This document shows positions 10,992-18,823 of a stretch of 64,000 bases of DNA, in pieces; the first letter of the stretch is position 1; each line of letters starts with the position of its first letter. The DNA comes from Mycobacterium deserti (GTDB taxonomy: Bacteria > Actinomycetota > Actinomycetes > Mycobacteriales > Mycobacteriaceae). The stretch is from NCBI RefSeq assembly GCF_025345615.1, contig NZ_JAODWD010000003.1:620001-684000 (forward strand), in the 5' to 3' direction. The position numbers were made by a program, and so were the translations under genes. Below the pieces are notes generated by a model. The model saw only the letters and a program-made list of their open reading frames with translations, ran no database searches and was not told where the DNA came from.

Positions 10992-11990
10992 TCAGTCGAG
11001 CCGCACCGACTCGATCGTAACGTCCCGTGCGGGCTTTCCGTCGTCGGCTCCGCCGGTGACGCCGGCCGCGGCGACCTTGTCCAGCACCGCCATTCCGGTC
11101 GCGTCGATCGTGCCGAACACCGTGAACTTGGGCGGCATCACCGAGTCCTCGATCACCATGAAGAACTGGCTGCCGTTGGTTCCCGGCCCGACGTTGGCCA
11201 TCGCCAGCGTGCCTCGCGGGTACAGCACCGGTGCCTGCAGCGCGGGATCGGTGAGCCGGAACTGGTTGGTGGGGTACTCGTTCGGGAACCGGTAGCCCGG
11301 TCCGCCGTCACCGGTTCCGGTCGGATCTCCGCAATACAGGACGTTCGTCCTCGGTGCGGCGTGCATCCGGTGACAGGTCGTGTCGTCGAAGTACCCCTGC
11401 TGAGCCAGGCTGGCGAAGTTGTTCACCGTGCACGGCGCCCGGCCGTTGTCCAACTGCATCCCGATGTTGCCGACAGTGGTCGTCATGCTCGCGCTGACGA
11501 TCGCCGGGTTGGTGGGCACCCGGCCCGCGCGCGGCGGCTTGACGGGCTTGCTCGGCGGTTCGATGGTCAGCGGGTACTGGCAGTTGGAGCCGAGGGTCGG
11601 TGGCGGGTCGAACGGCGGCAGGTTCGCGGGCGCCGATGACGACCTCCCCGGCGAACCGGGTTGGCCCGGCGTCCCGTCGAACGACTCGAGGCTGCGGCCG
11701 ACGGCGACGATGAACAGGACGCTCAGCACGACCACGAGGATCGTCAGCGCTGTGAGCACGTAACCGACGATCAGTCCGGCGATCGCCAGACCGCGGCCCT
11801 CCTCGCCGGTCTTCTTGATCTGCGACAGCGAGATGTGCCCGAACAGGATGCCGAGCGGCGCGATTACGAAGGCGCACACCAGGGCCGCGATGGCCAGCGC
11901 ATTGGTCGGTTTCGGGTGCGGATAGCCACCCGGGTACGCGCCGTACAACGTTGGCGGGTACCCCCCGTACGGCGGAGGCGGAATAGTCAT
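10992..11990 (-). CDS. Membrane-anchored cyclophilin-type peptidyl-prolyl isomerase with DUF4190-like N-terminus
   Basis: A 332-residue protein. It has an N-terminal Pro/Gly/Tyr-rich segment (residues 1-28), two membrane helices around 30-50 and 70-95 (DUF4190-like, with GHISLSQIKKTGEEGRGLAI between them), a low-complexity linker, and a cyclophilin domain from about 165 to the end. Cyclophilin signatures include [37 protein letters not shown] and FTVFGTIDATGM. The catalytic Arg usually found in the F-H-R motif is present in CHRM. It is paralogous to the cyclophilin at 13153-14022. The start overlaps the stop of the SecD-like gene by one base (TGATG), so the two are translationally coupled. 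Confidence 0.9.
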   Translation of the reverse strand: MTIPPPPYGGYPPTLYGAYPGGYPHPKPTNALAIAALVCAFVIAPLGILFGHISLSQIKKTGEEGRGLAIAGLIVGYVLTALTILVVVLSVLFIVAVGRSLESFDGTPGQPGSPGRSSSAPANLPPFDPPPTLGSNCQYPLTIEPPSKPVKPPRAGRVPTNPAIVSASMTTTVGNIGMQLDNGRAPCTVNNFASLAQQGYFDDTTCHRMHAAPRTNVLYCGDPTGTGDGGPGYRFPNEYPTNQFRLTDPALQAPVLYPRGTLAMANVGPGTNGSQFFMVIEDSVMPPKFTVFGTIDATGMAVLDKVAAAGVTGGADDGKPARDVTIESVRLD

Positions 11991-13093
11991 CAGAAGGCCT
12001 CGGGGGCAGCGCCGCGGTTGCCCGCGCCGCGCGCCAGGTACACAACGGAACCGACGATGCCCAATACCAGCACGGCGCCGCCGGCCAGCAGCCCGATGCG
12101 TACAACTGTCGAAGCCGGTTGTCCTGCGACAGTTTTCGGCGTCGAAGCCTCGAACGTCAATAGAAGTGGCAAGGGGTCGTGACCCAAGACGCTCGCGAGC
12201 GCCTTGGCGTCGGCGGGTTCGAACCGACCGGTGATCTGCAAGCGACCGCCCGGAATGGCCTCCATGATCACCGGAGCGCTGATCACCTTCGTATCCACCA
12301 CGAACGCCGTCTGGTCGCCGACATTGGCTGCGGTGAACTCACCCCAGGTCTTGGTGCCCTCACCAGTGAATTCAAGGTCGACGACGGGCTCGCCTCGCTG
12401 CTCACTGTCTTCCCAATCGGCATTCTCTATGTGCTCGCCGCTCATGATCGCTTTGTCGAGGAGATACACCTGAGTGTTGTCCTGCGAACAGGTGACCAGC
12501 GGCAATTGCGGGTCGTCCTGTCCCGCCAGATCATCGTTGTCGGTGCAGCGGCTCGCTTGGAACTGCAATGCCAACAGCTGTATCTGCTGGTCGGTGCTCT
12601 GTCGCAACTGCCTCTCATTGGCGATGCGCGCCACCAGGTCCGGGGCCGGCGGCCGCGGGCTCGAAGGACTCGTCGACCCGGACTCAGCGGGAATCGCGTT
12701 GATCACCGGACGGATATACAGCTGTCCGACCTGACCGATCTGGCTGATCGCGGCGCCGTCGCCGGGTGCGGCGACGGTCAGGGTGTCGCCATCGACGACG
12801 ACTTGCACACCCGAGAGCCCTAGTTCGTCTGCGCGCGCGGCAACCATTTCGCGGCCCCGCGACAGCGCATCAGGGGACGGGGACGAACCGTCCATCGCCC
12901 GCGCTGTGAACGTGACCTCGGTGCCGTCCTGCGGGGCGGTGCCCATCCACTGTGTTCTGGTCGCAACAGCGAGCAGCACGTACGCGGCGATCAGCACGAC
13001 CAGCACACCCAGCACCAGAAAGGGCACAAAGGTTGACCTTCGCGCTGGCCCCGGCGGAGCACCGGGATAGCCCGGGTGCGGCATCTCGCTCAT
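11990..13093 (-). CDS. SecD-like protein with P1 head only, lacking the TM2-6 permease domain
   Basis: A 367-residue protein clearly paralogous to SecD (3323-5137): [46 protein letters not shown] and FTAANVGDQTAFVVDTKVIS all align with SecD P1. It has one N-terminal helix (about 22-47), the P1 head, and one C-terminal helix (about 330-352) followed by a short basic tail. The SecD multi-helix permease with its D4 aspartate motif is absent, as is most of SecD's proline-rich insert. The ATG start at 13093 is the first credible one; a longer frame overlaps the next gene. It lies between two cyclophilin genes, coupled to the downstream one. It cannot be a proton-driven motor by itself; a chaperone or scaffold role outside the membrane is inference. 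Confidence 0.88.
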   Translation of the reverse strand: MSEMPHPGYPGAPPGPARRSTFVPFLVLGVLVVLIAAYVLLAVATRTQWMGTAPQDGTEVTFTARAMDGSSPSPDALSRGREMVAARADELGLSGVQVVVDGDTLTVAAPGDGAAISQIGQVGQLYIRPVINAIPAESGSTSPSSPRPPAPDLVARIANERQLRQSTDQQIQLLALQFQASRCTDNDDLAGQDDPQLPLVTCSQDNTQVYLLDKAIMSGEHIENADWEDSEQRGEPVVDLEFTGEGTKTWGEFTAANVGDQTAFVVDTKVISAPVIMEAIPGGRLQITGRFEPADAKALASVLGHDPLPLLLTFEASTPKTVAGQPASTVVRIGLLAGGAVLVLGIVGSVVYLARGAGNRGAAPEAF

Positions 13094-13152
13094 GGGGAAC
13101 CTTGCGAGAGCACAGCAAGACTGTAGTTCTCCATGCCGCTCGGCGCGGTCAC

Positions 13153-14022
13153 TCAGTCCAGGAGAACCGAGTTGATCTTGACGTCGGTCGCCGGCTTGCC
13201 GTCCCCGGCGCCGCCGGCCACTCCGGCGCCGCCGATCTTGTCCAGCGTGGCCAGCCCGGTCTCGTCGATCGTGCCGAACACCGTGTACCCCGGCGGCAGT
13301 TGCGAGTCCTTGTACACCAGGAAGAACTGGCTGCCATTGGTGTTCGGACCGGCGTTGGCCATCGCCAGCGTGCCGCGCGGGTAGAGCACCGGCTCGTTCA
13401 GCCGGGGATCGTCGGGCTGGAACTGGTTGGTGGGGTACTCGTTGGCGAACTCGTAGCCGGGCCCGCCCGTGCCCTCTCCGGTCGGGTCGCCGCACTGCAG
13501 CACCGACAGACCGGGCGTGGTGGTGAGTCGGTGGCACGGGGTGTCGTTGAAGTAACCCTGCTGGGCCAGGCTGGCGAAGCTGTTGACGGTGCACGGCGCC
13601 TTGGCGTTGTCGAGCATCAGCCCGATATCGCCCTGCGTGGTCTCCATGCTGGCGCTGACCTGGGCGGGCTCGGTCGGAACCTTTCCGGCGCGCGGCGGGT
13701 TGTTTGGCTTGCTCGCCTCGGCCGCCTTCGGATACTGGCAGTTCTCGCCGAGCCCCGCGGGCGCCGCGAACGGAGGCAGTTGACCCGGTTCTCCTGGGGC
13801 AGCCGGCGCGGATGTCGTGGTCGAGGCCGACGCGGTCTGACCGTCTGAGTCGCGGTTGGTGAGGACGAACGTCGCCACCACGGCGCCGATGACGATGAGC
13901 GCCGCTGCAACGGAGCCGACGATCGTGTAGATACGCCGCTTACGCGCCCTTTCCGCACGGCGCTCGAGCTGCCGTTCGAGTTTGCGCTTGGCCGTCGCAC
14001 GCCGTTGTTCGTTGGTCGGCAC
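13153..14022 (-). CDS. ppiB: Membrane-anchored cyclophilin-type peptidyl-prolyl isomerase (Rv2582/PpiB-like)
   Basis: Predicted PPIase of 289 residues. The basic N-terminus ([17 protein letters not shown]) precedes a membrane helix at about 31-53, then an Ala/Ser/Thr/Pro linker and a cyclophilin domain (about 125-289) with [37 protein letters not shown] and [11 protein letters not shown]. Catalysis would take place outside the cell membrane. The start chosen is GTG at 14022 because AGGAGG lies ten bases upstream and the sequence then matches the family N-terminus; a frame to 14109 adds an unlike extension. It heads a three-gene operon with the SecD-like protein and a second cyclophilin. Confidence 0.9.
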   Translation of the reverse strand: MPTNEQRRATAKRKLERQLERRAERARKRRIYTIVGSVAAALIVIGAVVATFVLTNRDSDGQTASASTTTSAPAAPGEPGQLPPFAAPAGLGENCQYPKAAEASKPNNPPRAGKVPTEPAQVSASMETTQGDIGLMLDNAKAPCTVNSFASLAQQGYFNDTPCHRLTTTPGLSVLQCGDPTGEGTGGPGYEFANEYPTNQFQPDDPRLNEPVLYPRGTLAMANAGPNTNGSQFFLVYKDSQLPPGYTVFGTIDETGLATLDKIGGAGVAGGAGDGKPATDVKINSVLLD

Positions 14023-14129
14023 CGCCGGTGTCCTCCTCGTGGGGGTGATCGGTCGGCAACGAGTGTGCCAGGCCTTGCTGAGAGCGGGCGCTGCGACCCG
14101 CTCCCGCACGGGATGGGAAACTGGACGCC

Positions 14130-14807
14130 GTGTTCATCACCGGTTTCCCGGCAGGCATGTTGGCGTGCAACTGCTACGTGCTCGCTCCGGCGGCCGGCTC
14201 GGACGCCATCGTCGTCGATCCCGGCCAACGTGCGATGGGCCCGCTACGCAAGATTCTCGACGAGCACCGCCTCACCCCGTCCGCGGTGCTGCTGACACAC
14301 GGACACATCGACCACATCTGGTCGGCGCAGAAGGTGGCGGATACCTACGGGTGCCCGGCCTACATCCATCCGGAGGACCGGTTCATGCTGACCGATCCCA
14401 TCAAGGACTTCGGGCCGCGCCTGGCGCAGCTCGCGTTCGGCGTGCTGTTCCGCGAACCCAAGCAGGTCGTCGAACTGGACCGCGACGGCGACAAGATCGA
14501 TCTCGGCGGCGTGACGGTGACCGTCGACCACACACCGGGCCACACCCGCGGGTCGGTAGTCTTCCGGGTCGATTCGGCCATCGGCTCGGGACCGGGATCG
14601 GTGGCGTTCACCGGCGACACGCTGTTCCGCCAGTCGGTGGGCCGGACGGACCTGCCCGGCGGCAGCGGACGCGATCTGTTGGGCTCGATCGTCGACAAAC
14701 TGTTGGTGCTCGACGACGACACCGTGGTACTACCGGGACACGGCGAGAAGACCACGATCGGCTTCGAACGTCGGACCAACCCATTCCTCGAAGGCTTGAG
14801 CAAGTGA
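14130..14807 (+). CDS. MBL-fold metallo-hydrolase, glyoxalase II-like (Rv2581c type)
   Basis: A 225-residue metallo-beta-lactamase-fold hydrolase with the metal-binding motif THGHIDHIW. Further ligand regions are [33 protein letters not shown] and [10 protein letters not shown]. These are the features of the glyoxalase II/persulfide-dioxygenase-like branch. It starts with GTG at 14130. Its stop overlaps the GTG start of hisS (GTGA), a linkage kept in M. tuberculosis (Rv2581c-hisS). The physiological thioester or other substrate is unknown. Confidence 0.9.
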   Translation: MFITGFPAGMLACNCYVLAPAAGSDAIVVDPGQRAMGPLRKILDEHRLTPSAVLLTHGHIDHIWSAQKVADTYGCPAYIHPEDRFMLTDPIKDFGPRLAQLAFGVLFREPKQVVELDRDGDKIDLGGVTVTVDHTPGHTRGSVVFRVDSAIGSGPGSVAFTGDTLFRQSVGRTDLPGGSGRDLLGSIVDKLLVLDDDTVVLPGHGEKTTIGFERRTNPFLEGLSK

Positions 14808-16069
14808 CTGACTTTCAGGCGCCCAAAGGCGTCCCCGATTACCTGCCGCCCGACTCGGCGCAGTTCGTCGGGGTTCGCGACGGTCTGCTCGCCGCGGCCC
14901 GGCGCGCCGGATACGGCGATATCGAGCTGCCGATCTTCGAAGACACCGCGCTGTTCGCTCGCGGCGTGGGCGAATCGACCGACGTGGTGTCCAAGGAGAT
15001 GTACACCTTCGCCGACCGCGGCGACCGGTCGGTGACGTTGCGCCCGGAAGGCACCGCCGGGGTGATGCGCGCGGTGATCGAGCACGGTCTGGATCGCGGG
15101 CCGCTGCCGGTCAAGCTCTGCTATGCCGGACCGTTTTTCCGCTATGAACGTCCGCAGGCGGGGCGCTACCGCCAACTGCAGCAGGTGGGCGTGGAGGCCA
15201 TCGGCGTGGACGATCCTGCGTTGGATGCCGAGGTGATCGCCGTCGCCGAAGCGGGTTTCCGCTCGCTGGGACTCGACGGGTTCCGGCTGGAGATCACGTC
15301 ACTGGGCGACGACACCTGCCGCCCGCAGTATCGAGAGTTGTTGCAGGACTTCCTGTTCAAGCTCGACCTCGATGAGGACACGCGACGGCGCGCGGAGATC
15401 AATCCGCTTCGGGTGCTCGACGACAAGCGTCCCGCTGTGCGGGAGATGACCGCCGACGCACCCGTGATGCTGGATCACCTCTCCGACGTCGCCAAGCAGC
15501 ACTTCGACACGGTGCTCGCGCATCTCGACGCGCTCGGCGTGCGCTACGTCGTCAATCCGCGGATGGTCCGCGGGCTGGACTACTACACCAAGACCACCTT
15601 CGAGTTCGTCCACGACGGTCTCGGTGCGCAATCCGGCATCGGTGGTGGGGGTCGTTACGACGGGCTGATGCGTCAGCTCGGCGGAAAAGACTTGTCCGGC
15701 ATCGGGTTCGGGCTCGGCGTCGACCGGACCCTGCTGGCGCTGGCCGCCGAGGGCAAGACCGTCGGTGGGGCCACACGCGTCGACGTCTTCGGGGTGCCGC
15801 TCGGCGACCCGGCGAAGACGACGCTCGCGGTGCTGGCCGCGCGGCTGCGGGCGGCCGGTGTGCGCGTCGACCTGGCCTACGGCGACCGCGGGATGAAGGG
15901 AGCGATGCGCGCGGCCGATCGCTCCGGAGCGAAGATCGCGTTGGTGGCAGGGGACCGCGACATCGACGCAGGCACTGTCGGGGTGAAGGACCTCGCGACG
16001 GGCGAGCAGGTCGACGTGTCCGTCGACGACGTGCTGGCCGAAATACTCACCCGCCTCGGCCGCGGCTGA
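14804..16069 (+). CDS. hisS: Histidyl-tRNA synthetase
   Basis: Class II aminoacyl-tRNA synthetase charging tRNA-His; 421 residues. Visible signatures are [14 protein letters not shown], motif 2 in [20 protein letters not shown], the histidine-specific [12 protein letters not shown], and motif 3 in [13 protein letters not shown], followed by the C-terminal anticodon-binding domain ([10 protein letters not shown] onward). The GTG at 14804 starts inside the stop of the preceding hydrolase gene; the longer upstream frame is a shadow of that gene. Confidence 0.97.
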   Translation: MTDFQAPKGVPDYLPPDSAQFVGVRDGLLAAARRAGYGDIELPIFEDTALFARGVGESTDVVSKEMYTFADRGDRSVTLRPEGTAGVMRAVIEHGLDRGPLPVKLCYAGPFFRYERPQAGRYRQLQQVGVEAIGVDDPALDAEVIAVAEAGFRSLGLDGFRLEITSLGDDTCRPQYRELLQDFLFKLDLDEDTRRRAEINPLRVLDDKRPAVREMTADAPVMLDHLSDVAKQHFDTVLAHLDALGVRYVVNPRMVRGLDYYTKTTFEFVHDGLGAQSGIGGGGRYDGLMRQLGGKDLSGIGFGLGVDRTLLALAAEGKTVGGATRVDVFGVPLGDPAKTTLAVLAARLRAAGVRVDLAYGDRGMKGAMRAADRSGAKIALVAGDRDIDAGTVGVKDLATGEQVDVSVDDVLAEILTRLGRG

Positions 16070-16163
16070 CTTCTCCGTTGGATCCCGCGAGCGACCGTGT
16101 CTGCACGCGCCACGCCGCGCGATCCTGGACATCAACGGTCCTTCGCGTCACTACCGTAGTTCC

Positions 16164-16206
16164 ATGTCGTTGATCGCGCTCGAGGAGCACTACGCCTCGG
16201 TGTCGG
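16164..16206 (+). pseudogene. Possible 5' remnant of an amidohydrolase gene
   Basis: From ATG 16164 the plus strand reads MSLIALEEHYASVSVM, which resembles the start of amidohydrolase-2 family proteins (…ALEEH…). A leaderless-type -10, TACCGT, lies exactly six bases before the ATG. Similarity to a protein is lost after about 14 codons, where the region becomes the 3' end of the minus-strand gene. This fits the surviving promoter and first codons of a gene whose body was deleted. The fragment is very short, so chance similarity cannot be excluded. Confidence 0.35.
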
Positions 16207-16740
16207 TCATGGCTGCGATGGGCGAGTCGCAGCGTTCAGCACGTCGTCGGCGTTGCCCACGCCACCGTCGAACGGGTTGCCGCGCTTGAGCACTTTGGTG
16301 CCACCCGGCGTTACCGCTACCAATTTCGGTGAGCTCGAACCGATCTGGAATCTCCGTGCGAACTGCACCTGGTCCAGCTGGATGATGGCGCCGCCACCGT
16401 AACTGAACAGGTTGAGCTTGCGGTCGAGCACCGCCACCGACCGGCACGTGTGCAGTGGCTGGCTGCGGCGCTGACGAAACTTTCGGAACACCACGAGAAG
16501 CAGGACCGCTAAAACCACCCCTGCGGCCAGGAAGACGGCGCCGACCGCTGCTGACGGCGTGGCTGTGAGGAGCGCGACGACGCCGAAGCCGCCGACGGCG
16601 AGCGTCAACACGCCGAGCACGAAGGCGGTCACTGCCAGCCCGCCCGTGCGGCGGTCGAAGATGTTGACCCTGCGGCCGTCGTCGGTGACGACGAGTCCGC
16701 CGGTATCGGTCAGCACCTGAGGTGCGGGGGGTGTGTCCAC
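16207..16740 (-). CDS. Two-helix membrane protein of unknown function
   Basis: Not recognised. A protein of about 177 residues. The N-terminal ~40 residues include TDTGGLVVTDDGRRVNIFDR. Two adjacent hydrophobic segments (TGGLAVTAFVLGVLTLAV and a longer one ending AVLLLVVF) follow, then a basic stretch FRKFRQRRSQP. The C-terminal half is soluble (SVAVLDRKLNLFSYGGGAII). The layout suggests a membrane-anchored cytosolic domain. The GTG at 16740 is my preferred start; a longer frame to 16809 gives a Cys/Arg-rich N-terminus of poor quality. The gene stands alone, convergent with hisS. Confidence 0.6.
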   Translation of the reverse strand: MDTPPAPQVLTDTGGLVVTDDGRRVNIFDRRTGGLAVTAFVLGVLTLAVGGFGVVALLTATPSAAVGAVFLAAGVVLAVLLLVVFRKFRQRRSQPLHTCRSVAVLDRKLNLFSYGGGAIIQLDQVQFARRFQIGSSSPKLVAVTPGGTKVLKRGNPFDGGVGNADDVLNAATRPSQP

Positions 16741-16866
16741 GCCTGAAGCGTGCCATCTCGTGCTCGGCGAGCGTGCGCAAACCGCCCGAACATCCGCGCG
16801 TGCAGACACGTACGCATCCGGCGCAGGGATGCCGCAGCGTGTAACGATCCGGTACGGTGCGGCGAT

Positions 16867-17295
16867 GTGACGGACATGCGAAATGCTTCAGCCAGGGTCG
16901 GGGCGGCGTTCATGGTGGCGGCAGCGTCAGTTGCGGTGAGCCATGCGACAGCGGAGGCCCAACCGGCCGGTCATGTGGTTCGGTACACGCTCATCTCGGC
17001 AGGCGCTGCGGATTACAACCTCAACTATCTGACCGCGCAGCCCGCAAGCAAAGAGGCCTACAACGCCGACGCGTACTCCTACCTGAAGAAGGAGTCGGTG
17101 AACCTGGCCCCCGGTGTGCCGTGGGTGTTCGAGACCACGCTCGAGGATCCCCAGTGGGCGATTCTGACCGCCAGCACCGGCGTGCACGCCATGCAGGCAC
17201 CGCCGAATCCGCACTGCGAGATCACGATCGACGGTCAGATCGCGGTGCAGCAGGACGGTCCCTACACCGTGCAGTGCCAGCTCGGTCAGTGGTGA
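16867..17295 (+). CDS. Secreted small protein (Rv2576c-like position)
   Basis: About 142 residues with a cleavable-type signal sequence (MRNASARVGAAFMVAAASVA, cleavage near ATAEAQPA). The mature part HVVRYTLISAGAADYNLNYL … CEITIDGQIAVQQDG with two Cys (in PHCEI and VQCQL) suggests a small disulfide-bonded beta domain, somewhat like the extracytoplasmic part of MmpS proteins. The start is GTG at 16867 (ATG at 16876 is an alternative that still keeps the signal peptide). Upstream TACGGT could be a -10. The function is unknown; position matches that of Rv2576c in M. tuberculosis. Confidence 0.65.
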   Translation: MTDMRNASARVGAAFMVAAASVAVSHATAEAQPAGHVVRYTLISAGAADYNLNYLTAQPASKEAYNADAYSYLKKESVNLAPGVPWVFETTLEDPQWAILTASTGVHAMQAPPNPHCEITIDGQIAVQQDGPYTVQCQLGQW

Positions 17296-17315
17296 CCGAC
17301 GGGTCCGGTCTCACA

Positions 17316-17400
17316 CTTCGCGCAAGCGCTCATCGGGGTTGTCACTCTTCGCGCAAGCGCTCATCGGGGTCGTCACTCTTCGCGCAAGCGCTCATCGGGC
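17316..17400. repeat. Three tandem copies of a 31-bp repeat
   Basis: CTTCGCGCAAGCGCTCATCG recurs at 17316, 17347 and 17378, a strict 31-bp period, with only a T/C difference between the spacer parts. The third copy is cut short and contains the TGA stop of the gene at 17392-17730, so the array appears to have grown from the 3' end of that gene. Each unit contains the small inverted repeat GCGCAAGCGC. It is too short and too regular in period to be a CRISPR; a minisatellite (VNTR-like) locus is the likely reading. Confidence 0.85.
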
Positions 17401-17730
17401 GAACACGTAGACCCACGCCTGGTCGCCTGAGCGCAGCGGAACGGCGACGCGGTGGTAGTCGTCGACCTCGTACTCGTCGGCCGCGGCCAGTTCGGTCTCG
17501 CTGATCTCGAACACCGTGCCCTCGACAGCCGCGCCGGCACGGTCCGACGGCTTGAGGATCGGATGGCGGTCGCTGCCGCTGGTGGCGATCACCTTCGGGT
17601 CGGTGATCGTCACGTAGTGCACGTCGTAGCCGACGATGGCGTCCGGTCGCCCGTCGAGTTCGCGGCCGAACGTACTCACCTGGACATCGCGTTGACGCAG
17701 AGTGCCGTAGGAGAACAGAAGTTCCGTCAC
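17392..17730 (-). CDS. Gamma-glutamylcyclotransferase-fold (AIG2/GGCT) family protein
   Basis: A 112-residue protein with the family's N-terminal LLFSYGTLRQ motif (nucleotide/substrate loop) and an acidic ADEYEVDDYHRV segment that carries the usual catalytic Glu. Family members cyclise gamma-glutamyl amines or dipeptides to 5-oxoproline; the actual substrate here is unknown. GTG at 17730 gives VTELLFSYGTLRQ, the typical short N-terminus; an upstream ATG at 17748 would add six residues. The last codons lie in a 31-bp repeat, suggesting the C-terminus or its downstream region has been duplicated. Confidence 0.8.
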   Translation of the reverse strand: MTELLFSYGTLRQRDVQVSTFGRELDGRPDAIVGYDVHYVTITDPKVIATSGSDRHPILKPSDRAGAAVEGTVFEISETELAAADEYEVDDYHRVAVPLRSGDQAWVYVFAR

Positions 17731-17801
17731 GGCGACAGTTAATCGCATGCCGCGGGCGGCGTCGCCTTGACATGTGATCGAACATAGGTTCGAATTGAAC
17801 G

Positions 17802-18818
17802 GTGCGGTGGGAGGACCAGGGCGTCAGCGTCGACGACGGCGCATTGCCGGGTCTGCAGCGAATCGGGTTCGTGCGTAGTGTCCGCTCGCCGCAGTTCGAG
17901 GGCATGACTTTTCACGAGATTCTGTGCAAATCAGCGCTCAACAAAGTGCCCAATGCGGCGATGCTCCCGTTCCGCTTCACCGTCAACGGCTACCGCGGGT
18001 GCTCGCACGCCTGTCGGTACTGCTTCGCCCGGCCCACCCATGAATATCTGGATCTGGACTGCGGCACCGATTTCGACACCCAGGTTGTCGTCAAGACGAA
18101 TGTCGCCGACGTGCTGCGGCGCGAACTGCACCGTCCGTCGTGGGCGCGTGAGACCGTCGCCCTCGGCACCAACACCGATCCATATCAGCGTGCCGAGGGC
18201 CGATATGCGCTGATGCCGGGCATCATCGGGGCGTTGGCCGACTCCGGCACGCCGTTCTCGATCCTCACCAAGGGCACGCTGCTGCGCCGCGACCTGCCTC
18301 TGATCACCGACGCCGCGCGCCACGTGGACGTCAGCGTTGCGGTGTCGTTGGCGGTCGGCGACCCCGAACTGCACAAGGACGTCGAACCGGGAACGCCGAC
18401 ACCGCAGGCGCGGCTCGGATTGATTTCGGCGATCACTGATGCGGGCTTGGACTGCCACGTGATGGTGGCGCCCGTCCTGCCGCACTTGACCGACTCCGTC
18501 GGACACCTCGACATGCTGTTGTCGCAGATCGCCGCTGCGGGCGCGACCAGCGTGACGGTATTTGGCTTACACCTACGGGGTACCACGCGAGGCTGGTTCA
18601 TGGCATGGCTGGCACGCTCGCACCCTGAGTTGGTCGGCCCGTATCGCGAGTTGTACCGGCGCGGAGCCTATCTGCCGTCGGACTACCGCAAGATGCTGCA
18701 CGACAGGGCCGCGCCGTTGGTCGCGAAGTACGGTCTCGCGCCGGACCGCCGGTCGTTTCGCGCCGCCGAGTCGCGCCAGGCGCCCGTCGCCGCGGCCGCC
18801 CAGCCCACGCTGTTCTGA
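17802..18818 (+). CDS. Radical SAM protein, Rv2578c family
   Basis: A 338-residue radical S-adenosylmethionine protein. The 4Fe-4S ligands form C67-x3-C71-x2-C74 in RGCSHACRYCFARP, followed by a TIM-barrel-like pattern (VALGTNTDPYQRAEG, PFSILTKGTLLRRDLPLI). It resembles the SplB/Rv2578c group. No intein is present, although inteins occur in some relatives. The start is GTG 17802. Substrate and product are unknown. In M. tuberculosis the orthologous gene is also near hisS. It ends six bases from the convergent acyl-CoA dehydrogenase gene. Confidence 0.9.
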   Translation: MRWEDQGVSVDDGALPGLQRIGFVRSVRSPQFEGMTFHEILCKSALNKVPNAAMLPFRFTVNGYRGCSHACRYCFARPTHEYLDLDCGTDFDTQVVVKTNVADVLRRELHRPSWARETVALGTNTDPYQRAEGRYALMPGIIGALADSGTPFSILTKGTLLRRDLPLITDAARHVDVSVAVSLAVGDPELHKDVEPGTPTPQARLGLISAITDAGLDCHVMVAPVLPHLTDSVGHLDMLLSQIAAAGATSVTVFGLHLRGTTRGWFMAWLARSHPELVGPYRELYRRGAYLPSDYRKMLHDRAAPLVAKYGLAPDRRSFRAAESRQAPVAAAAQPTLF

Positions 18819-18823
18819 CGCGC

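Noticed and set aside
11990..13093. SecD-like gene as a frameshifted pseudogene of secD
   Set aside because: The frame is intact, ends with a proper membrane helix and tail, and is coupled to its neighbour; it is a shortened protein, not a broken copy.
17316..17400. CRISPR array
   Set aside because: Only three copies, period of 31 bp with near-identical 'spacers', and the last copy is part of a gene end; no cas genes nearby.
17802..18818. Intein inside the radical SAM protein
   Set aside because: Relatives with inteins exist, but this protein has the plain ~340-residue length and no intein motifs.
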